A stretch of DNA of 38,199 nucleotides from Gimesia sp. (GTDB taxonomy: Bacteria > Planctomycetota > Planctomycetia > Planctomycetales > Planctomycetaceae): contig PAJV01000008.1 in NCBI GenBank assembly GCA_002706765.1, forward strand, positions 106,242 to 144,440, written 5' to 3'. Below, in pieces: positions 33,237-38,199 of the stretch. The stretch's first letter is position 1, and the number at the start of each line of letters is the position of its first letter. Below the pieces are notes generated by a model that searched no databases, was not told the DNA's origin, and was given only the letters and a program-made list of their open reading frames with translations. The position numbers were made by a program, and so were the translations under genes.

Positions 33237-33719
33237 TTAGTCGAGATCCTCATCCAGATCTTCTTCGTCATCCGCCAGGCTTTCGCCGTCATCTAAGTCG
33301 TCTACTTCTTCGACTTCATCATCAACGACATCCACATCATCATCGTCTTCGACTTTGGCTACTTCATCGACTTCCACTTCATCCGCATCGTCGACGGGTA
33401 CTTTCGGGACAACCACTTCTCCGTCTAAGGATTCTTTGATCGGCTGGATGAAGTACAGTTTCTTGGCATTTTTAGCCCGCAGTTGTTCGATCCGCTCGAC
33501 GGCCGCATCTCGCTGATCGTAGGCAAAACGCGATTCTTCTTTCATACTGCCTGTAAAAACACCCCAGAATAAGCGACGGCGTATTTCAGCCTTCGCGGCC
33601 TTCTTTTTACGGGTGGCCTTCTTTTTAGGGGCTTTTTTCTTAGGCGATGATTTTGATTCCGCTTCAGCGGCTTCTGCCTGGCGACGCATTTCCAGACGAC
33701 TGGGAGTCTTTCGAGCCAT
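33237..33719 (-). CDS. Small protein with basic N-terminus and acidic C-terminus
   Basis: The 160-residue product has three parts. Residues 1-50 are basic with repeats of KKK (SPKKKAPKKKATRKKK), like bacterial histone-H1-like tails. Residues 50-100 are a conserved-looking core with LFWGVFTGSMKEESRF and DQRDAAVERIEQLRAK. Residues 105-160 are almost all Asp, Glu and Val. There is no signal peptide or helix for the membrane. The basic part could contact nucleic acid or ribosomes while the acidic tail masks it; this is inference. I chose ATG 33717-33719 over an upstream in-frame start at 33800 because the MARKTPSRLEMRR opening is typical and the extension is not. The ribosome site is weak. Confidence 0.7.
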   Translation of the reverse strand: MARKTPSRLEMRRQAEAAEAESKSSPKKKAPKKKATRKKKAAKAEIRRRLFWGVFTGSMKEESRFAYDQRDAAVERIEQLRAKNAKKLYFIQPIKESLDGEVVVPKVPVDDADEVEVDEVAKVEDDDDVDVVDDEVEEVDDLDDGESLADDEEDLDEDLD

Positions 33720-34372
33720 TGTGTATTCTTTGGTTAAATAGAACTCTATTAGTTGGTTGATACAGGAACACCCTCGGGCATGGAGCCTGAATCCAGTCAC
33801 AAAGCACCGTCCTCAGCCTCACTCAGGAGGAGGATACCGGGACCATCGGCGCATATCGCTTACTGGATGCGTGCTAGCATAACATTTCAATTCTGGAATG
33901 ACTACGCGCAGAGAAGTTCTCAAGCACTGAAGAATCGTTTTTTTTACATATACCGCTGAGAAAACACACCTGATTTTCTGATTCGCTCGACAGGATTCCG
34001 GGGCGGCTCTCAGACATTTCAGAATGGCCTCCTGCAGAAAATGTATTTATGAACACTTCTGTTTCCCGTTCCTCATTACTCGTCTTTCAGAAATCCTCAA
34101 ATCGCCGGATAGAGAAAAATTAACCGTAAGGCAATAATATTAAAACACTTATCGCTATTTATCATTATTCAAAGACCGCAACATTTAACCAATTTCTTCG
34201 AAATAATCAGAATAACTTGTTTAACCGGCCCCAGATGACCGATCAATCAGGATAGCAATCTCATTGTTTTGTTTGCGCAGCAGGAATGACTCACCGTGTA
34301 AACCAGACGATAGATATAGCTCGAATGTATTGGACGAAAACATAATAAACTCAATTGGGAACGGAGTTGTTC
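33720..34372. other. 650-nt divergent AT-rich intergenic region
   Basis: The part from about 34080 to 34250 is markedly A+T-rich. It presumably carries the promoter of the BON-domain gene. No convincing -35/-10 pair, DnaA-box cluster or gene is seen. Confidence 0.45.
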
Positions 34373-35578
34373 ATGAAACGGTATCGTAAGTGGGTCTTGA
34401 CGCTGGGGATCATGGCGGTGACTCCCGGTATCACAATGGCCGGACCCTTGGATTTCTTCTCAAAGAAATCTGAACAGTCTAGTTCGACCGCTGTATCGGG
34501 CAAAGTTACTAACAATCAGAAGGTGGCGAATGAAATCGCTGACGCTCTGAGATCAGCCCGGTTAACCGGTTACAACATGGAAATCGAGTATAATCAGGGC
34601 GTTGCCGTTCTGTCGGGTAAAATCCCCACAGCTGCTCAAAAAGCTCAGGCCACCAGATTGATCTCACGCATCGACGGTGTCTCACGGGTTGATAATCGCC
34701 TGGAAGTCACGGAAGTCGCTACTAATTCTGCTCCTGCCAGAGAAGCAGAATCACAGAAATCAAGCTTGAACCCGTTCCGCAGAACCAATGAGATTACTCA
34801 GGCTTCTGCAACCGATCCTTTCCTGAAAGGCTCACTCAAACAGGCTCAATTTGAACAACCTGTTGAAAACCGTCGCTCCAACATCGAAACGGTTGCCTAC
34901 CAGGCTCCTGCACCACGCAGTGCTGCCCCCAGCAACCAGCAGATGGCTGAACAGTTGGCCAAAGCATTAGGGCCTGCCCTGGCTTCAGCACATGAAGTGG
35001 AAATTCGCTTCAAAAACGGAACGGCAATCCTGCAGGGATCGATTGGTTCTGCACAGGAAAAACAGGCGGCAACACAAATCGCACAACGTGTGACAGGTGT
35101 GAAAAACGTGGAAAACAACCTGCAGGTAATGCAGGCTGCTCCTCAGCAGACTTCCATGATTCAGCCGACCAATTACATGAACTACCAGGCTCCCCACCCT
35201 GGGCCTGCAGGACCTCCCGCAATGGGACCACCTCCAGGACATCCAGGTATGGGCGGTCATCCTGCTATGGGCGGTCATCCAGGTATGGCTCCTCATCCGG
35301 GAATGGGACCGGGGCCAACAAGCCAGGTTTACAACAGTCCTCATCTGCCGGAATCAGCCTGGCCGACTTATGCCAACTATCCTAACTATGCACAGGTAGC
35401 TTACCCAAGTGAGTACTCTGCCAGTGCCTTCCCTTACATCGGACCTTTCTATCCCTACCCACAGGTACCACTGGGGTGGAGAGAGGCTCAACTGGAATGG
35501 GATGACGGATCATGGAAGCTAAACTTCCGCCCTCGGACAAGCCGCTGGTGGTGGTTCATGAATCCTAAAAACTGGTAA
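34373..35578 (+). CDS. Exported protein with two BON domains and Gly/Pro/His/Met-rich linker
   Basis: The 401-residue protein has a signal peptide (about 6-23, ending TMAGP), a BON domain at about 46-115 (VANEIADALRSA, VAVLSGKIPT, ISRIDGVSRVDNRLEV) and a second at about 190-254 (MAEQLAKALGP, TAILQGSIGS, VTGVKNVENNLQV). A linker rich in Gly, Pro, His and Met follows (about 274-316), with repeated GGHP. The C-terminus is aromatic (YPNYAQVAYPSEY and WKLNFRPRTSRWWW). BON domains bind phospholipid or stabilise the envelope. The His/Met-rich stretch could bind copper, which is inference. ATG 34373 has ACGGAG upstream; the TTG at 34355 is rejected. A strong terminator follows. Confidence 0.8.
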   Translation: MKRYRKWVLTLGIMAVTPGITMAGPLDFFSKKSEQSSSTAVSGKVTNNQKVANEIADALRSARLTGYNMEIEYNQGVAVLSGKIPTAAQKAQATRLISRIDGVSRVDNRLEVTEVATNSAPAREAESQKSSLNPFRRTNEITQASATDPFLKGSLKQAQFEQPVENRRSNIETVAYQAPAPRSAAPSNQQMAEQLAKALGPALASAHEVEIRFKNGTAILQGSIGSAQEKQAATQIAQRVTGVKNVENNLQVMQAAPQQTSMIQPTNYMNYQAPHPGPAGPPAMGPPPGHPGMGGHPAMGGHPGMAPHPGMGPGPTSQVYNSPHLPESAWPTYANYPNYAQVAYPSEYSASAFPYIGPFYPYPQVPLGWREAQLEWDDGSWKLNFRPRTSRWWWFMNPKNW

Positions 35579-35608
35579 TCAGCCAGTGTTAAAATAGACT
35601 GCACACAG

Positions 35609-35648
35609 ATGCCTTTCAGGAAAATCACTTCCTGGAAGGCATTTTTTA
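35609..35648 (+). terminator. Rho-independent terminator of the BON gene
   Basis: ATGCCTTTCAGGAA (from 35609) pairs with TTCCTGGAAGGCAT (ending 35642) with one G-T wobble, followed by six T residues. Confidence 0.95.
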
Positions 35649-35918
35649 TATCGCGGAACCAGTGCCTCTGCCAGAGAACTGTCCGCAAAAGACGTAAAGC
35701 GGATTTTATCCGTTAAATCGTCAAAATCGTCAAATTCTCACAAGGTTATCTGACAAAGCGTCCGATAAGAAGAATATGGAATCATGTTCCGACAAAAACA
35801 GGCAGGATGCCGACCGTCTGATCATGACATCTCCTTACCTGAGCAAATCGCTCGCTAACACTGAAAACGAAGTCTCCCTCATATCATGACGACGTTAAAT
35901 TCACCCGGAGGAAGAAGG
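35649..35918. other. Intergenic region before the lipoprotein gene
   Basis: A short direct repeat (AAATCGTC, AAAATCGTC, near 35714) occurs. No gene or clear promoter is seen. Confidence 0.35.
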
Positions 35919-36503
35919 ATGTTCAAAATCGGGAAGCAATTCAGCCGTGCTTTGCTTTTGGGCTGTGCCTGCTTGTTAACACTCAACACCAGTGGCTGTA
36001 CGCTGGTCAAAGGCTTCATTGAAGTGACTTATGCCGGATCGGTCTTCTGGCGCACCACTCCTCTGATTCCTGTGACGGCTTACTGGTCACAGTTAATCGA
36101 AGACACCTACTGGGAAGAGGAACGCTACAACAAAGCGATGATTCTCGATCCCGTAGAAGGCGAACACGCTCCCCTGTTCTGTCTTGATCCTCCGAGCCCG
36201 GATGAAGTCATTCGTGCTCTGCCGGACAAAACCGGCGGCGGAGTCTGGTTCCTGGCAGAAACCACTCGCAACAACGTCCGCATGGTTGTCGAACCGATTG
36301 TGGACCGGATTGGCGAATGCCGTTTCTATCCCATGGTAGGACCAGCTCGTCAGCACCACTGTCACTACAAGTGCACCGTGTACTATGACAAAACAATCCG
36401 CTCAGACTGGCCTGTACCATTCTCACACAATGACCAGACCAAAGAAGTGGTCTACATCGACCACGACCACCTCATCCGCTGTGCCGGACCTCAGTCTGAC
36501 TGA
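35919..36503 (+). CDS. Putative lipoprotein of unknown function
   Basis: The 194-residue product has a signal sequence (FSRALLLGCACLLTLNTSGC). The Cys27 context, TSGC, is a relaxed lipobox, so lipidation is likely but not certain. The mature part is rich in Trp, Tyr, Cys and His: VFWRTTPLIPVTAYW, GECRFYPMVGP and HHCHYKCTVYYDK. The HHCHYKC cluster (146-152) could bind metal; this is inference. The family is not one I can name. ATG 35919 has GGAGGAAGAAGG directly before it; the in-frame ATG at 35886 is weaker. A terminator follows at 36566-36607. Confidence 0.75.
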   Translation: MFKIGKQFSRALLLGCACLLTLNTSGCTLVKGFIEVTYAGSVFWRTTPLIPVTAYWSQLIEDTYWEEERYNKAMILDPVEGEHAPLFCLDPPSPDEVIRALPDKTGGGVWFLAETTRNNVRMVVEPIVDRIGECRFYPMVGPARQHHCHYKCTVYYDKTIRSDWPVPFSHNDQTKEVVYIDHDHLIRCAGPQSD

Positions 36504-36565
36504 TCTTCAGACAATGTATGAGACTCCCAGAGCAGCAAGCTGAAAATATAAGTCTACCCACCAGC

Positions 36566-36607
36566 AAAGCCGATGATTCTAACCGGGTGAAAGAATCGTC
36601 GGCTTTT
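36566..36607 (+). terminator. Rho-independent terminator of the lipoprotein gene
   Basis: AAAGCCGATGATTCT (36566-36580) pairs with AGAATCGTCGGCTTT (36592-36606) with one T-G wobble, ending in TTTT. It lies inside a 95-codon frame starting 36518, which argues against that frame being a gene. Confidence 0.9.
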
Positions 36608-36821
36608 GCATGCGCGGTGATATTTTCAACAAACGCGATCGCCGGTGATGCACATCATTTCAAATCAGAAACTGCCTCACTTCCCTCTCATCAGACTGGT
36701 CACGGAATCGGACGTCTGTTTACAATAGATCTCCAGCAGGCACGCTTGAACAGGGCCACGGCAGCGACGCGCCGGATCCCAATACAGTCAATGACGACAG
36801 TCTGAGCAAAGCGAGAACAGC

Positions 36822-37259
36822 ATGGCAAAATCTCCTTACAGCCTGAAAGTCGGGCGTGTCTACATCCACAAAAAATGCAAACAGGGAACCCAGGTCAACG
36901 GCGAACACTTCGAAGGCTTATGCAACCCCTTCATACTTTGCCTGGGCACTGTCTGTGCCTCGTGTGGCGGACCGCGTGCCTTGAAAACCTTCTACTGGGA
37001 AGACACCAAAGAACCGCTGGATGCTTACCGCAGGCGGCTCCGCACCAAAGTTCCTCCGATTTACACCTGGTGGTGGCTCTGGATTTCCCCATTGATCGGC
37101 CTGATTGCCGGTTCTGTTATCGGCCCCCTGTTGCTGAAAAAGAGCACACTGCCCGTCGTTGCCGGTTCCGCCGCCGTGGGTACGCTGATCATGTTCCTTA
37201 TCGTCGGCCCTAAGATCCTGATGCTCATTGCGCCGAAAAAATATTACAAACTGCGATAA
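36822..37259 (+). CDS. Cys-rich two-span membrane protein of unknown function
   Basis: The 145-residue protein has a cytoplasmic N-terminal part with Cys at 19, 34, 40, 45 and 48 (including TVCASCGG), which could form a small metal site. Two transmembrane helices follow at about 80-105 and 110-132, and a basic tail KKYYKLR ends it. I do not recognise the family. ATG 36822 has GCGAGAAC upstream, a weak ribosome site. The SDR gene starts 45 nt after the stop, so the two may be co-transcribed. Confidence 0.65.
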   Translation: MAKSPYSLKVGRVYIHKKCKQGTQVNGEHFEGLCNPFILCLGTVCASCGGPRALKTFYWEDTKEPLDAYRRRLRTKVPPIYTWWWLWISPLIGLIAGSVIGPLLLKKSTLPVVAGSAAVGTLIMFLIVGPKILMLIAPKKYYKLR

Positions 37260-37304
37260 GTGATTTCGATCAATTCATTCTTCAACACGACGGACCTTCA
37301 CATC

Positions 37305-38081
37305 ATGACGACTGCCACAAATTTCAATCCTCAGCGTTTTCAGAACCGGGTCGCATTAGTTACCGGCGGCTCCCGCGGCATCGGCCGGGCCTGCTGTCTC
37401 AAACTGGCACAGGAAGGAGCACGCGTCGCCGTCAGTTATCGCAATGGTAAAAGCGATGCGGAAGAAACGCTCCGCCAGATCGAAGCCCTGGGTGGTAGCG
37501 GCATGATCGTCCAAAGTGATGTCTCAGTCGAAGCCGAAGTCGACCGCATGGTCGGTGAAGTCGAAGCACAGCTGGGCGACATCGAACTGCTGGTTAACAA
37601 TTCGGGTACGTTCATCTACCAGCCCCATGACGAGCTCGACCTGGCGGCCTGGCAGCAGATGTTGAATGTCAACCTGACCGGCACTTTCCTGGTCACCTGG
37701 CGTGTCAAACCGGGCATGCTCAAACGCCAGTTCGGCAGGATCGTGAACCTGAGCTCACTTTCCGGTCTGCAACCCCGCCCCAAATCAATCGCGTATGCCG
37801 TCAGCAAAGCGGGCGTGATCTCCTTCACCCAGAGTATCGCGTCTGCCTGGGCCCGGGATAATATCCGTGTGAATGCGATTGCCCCCGGTCTGATCGAAAC
37901 GGAGATCCTCTCAAACATCAATCCGAATGACCTGGAAAAGATTATCGAAGCCACCCCCATCCCCCGCATGGGAACCCCCGAAGAGGTCGCGGCGATGGTG
38001 ACCTTCCTGCTCTCCGAAGAAAGCAACTTCACCACAGGTCAGACCATGGTCCTCTCCGGCGGTAGGTGCATGCTGCCTTGA
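37305..38081 (+). CDS. FabG-like short-chain dehydrogenase/reductase
   Basis: The 258-residue SDR has the NAD(P) site TGGSRGIG (20-27), NNSG (98-101), Ser150/151 in NLSSLSG, and the catalytic pair Tyr164/Lys168 in YAVSKAG. DVS near 72 and the PGLIETE stretch are also typical. Length and motifs match 3-oxoacyl-ACP reductase and glucose or sugar-alcohol dehydrogenase relatives; substrate cannot be assigned. ATG 37305 is chosen because SDR proteins usually begin shortly before the first strand; an in-frame GTG at 37260 overlaps nothing but adds 15 unlike residues. The C-terminus ends in GGRCMLP. Confidence 0.9.
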   Translation: MTTATNFNPQRFQNRVALVTGGSRGIGRACCLKLAQEGARVAVSYRNGKSDAEETLRQIEALGGSGMIVQSDVSVEAEVDRMVGEVEAQLGDIELLVNNSGTFIYQPHDELDLAAWQQMLNVNLTGTFLVTWRVKPGMLKRQFGRIVNLSSLSGLQPRPKSIAYAVSKAGVISFTQSIASAWARDNIRVNAIAPGLIETEILSNINPNDLEKIIEATPIPRMGTPEEVAAMVTFLLSEESNFTTGQTMVLSGGRCMLP

Positions 38082-38120
38082 GGGGGGTGATAGGCTCAAC
38101 TATCGTAACCGGCCCACCAA

Positions 38121-38138
38121 ATACACCTTGACGTGTAT
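38121..38138. promoter_or_regulatory. Palindrome before the edge gene
   Basis: ATACAC-N6-GTGTAT is a perfect dyad 49 nt upstream of the start at 38187. TTGACG inside the dyad may be a -35 box, but no good -10 is placed for it. Operator candidate only. Confidence 0.3.
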
Positions 38139-38186
38139 CGTATTCTGAATGTGTTTCAACCACCAGCATATTCAGGAGCAAAAGCG

Positions 38187-38199
38187 ATGTCCGCATCCC
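38187..38199 (+). CDS. Start of a gene cut by the right edge
   Basis: ATG TCC GCA TCC begins a frame with AGGAG 9 nt upstream. Only four codons are visible, so the product is unknown. Confidence 0.4.

Noticed and set aside
32420-33439. 339-codon plus-strand frame
   Set aside because: It lies antisense across the transglutaminase gene, its promoter, and the terminator and 3' end of the next gene; ending is His/Leu/Arg repeats.
34080-34250. Replication origin in the AT-rich intergenic region
   Set aside because: It is AT-rich, but I found no cluster of DnaA boxes and no dnaA/dnaN neighbours.
36518-36805. 95-codon frame after the lipoprotein gene
   Set aside because: A strong rho-independent terminator lies within it, and no ribosome site precedes it.
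1-38199. tRNA, rRNA, CRISPR, IS element or prophage
   Set aside because: I saw no cloverleaf-like gene, regularly spaced repeats, transposase or integrase motif, or phage gene.

Overview
The window reads as chromosomal DNA of a planctomycete, most likely a Gimesia/Planctomyces-type marine member (inference, no search run). The clues are a roughly balanced G+C content, many exported or single-membrane-helix proteins of no known function, a BlaI/M56 pair whose peptidase carries secretin-like modules with a GVGVNSDAG motif that I associate with this phylum, two sigma-54-type activators, a hopanoid/squalene gene (hpnE), and long spacers between short operons. I see no phage, plasmid, IS element, CRISPR array, tRNA or rRNA.

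Layout. 1-1452: 3' end of hpnE, then a two-helix K+ channel with an RCK domain. 1453-2771: 1.3 kb without a credible gene, holding two copies of a palindrome-rich repeat. 2772-4775: GAF/AAA+/Fis sigma-54-type activator (minus). 5229-7332: ABM-domain monooxygenase, then ilvD. A bidirectional terminator follows. 7497-9037: membrane-anchored unknown and ispD (minus). 9038-9619: control region with a perfect FNR/Anr-type box, a possible -24/-12 promoter and a leader hairpin. 9620-11122: second sigma-54-type activator with a receiver-like domain. 11173-11745: exported VOC protein (minus). 12075-13983: tandem pair of secreted beta-propeller paralogues. 13992-17727: blaI-M56 operon (minus) with a clear operator and promoter. 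18039-19321: DUF2617-like protein and a tyrosine-rich secreted repeat protein. 19353-21397: HD-GYP-like protein coupled to a CPBP membrane protease (minus). 21917-22852: cysE. 23091-25394: FHA/coiled-coil protein and an ExbD/MotB-like protein (minus). 25611-28031: bioD and a zinc-ribbon membrane protein. 28233-29744: DegP/HtrA protease (minus). 30269-31012: rnc. 31520-33719: lipoprotein transglutaminase and a charge-segregated small protein (minus). 34373-38081: double-BON protein, a lipoprotein, a Cys-rich membrane protein and an SDR oxidoreductase. A new gene starts at the right edge.

Most of the window is housekeeping metabolism (isoleucine/valine, isoprenoid, cysteine and biotin synthesis, RNase III) mixed with envelope and signalling genes. 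The best candidate for something under-described is the BlaI-M56 operon. It has the architecture of the beta-lactam sensor operon, but the sensor's extracellular part is about 730 residues of duplicated secretin-like sequence instead of a penicillin-binding domain. Other points to check are residue changes at key positions in several otherwise well-conserved families: the channel filter TVGYED, the activator loops GAFTDA and GAFTSA, and RNase III with Gly at a metal-ligand Asp position. The covarying hairpin repeats at 1.9-2.7 kb and the FNR-type box at 9.2 kb also merit checking.
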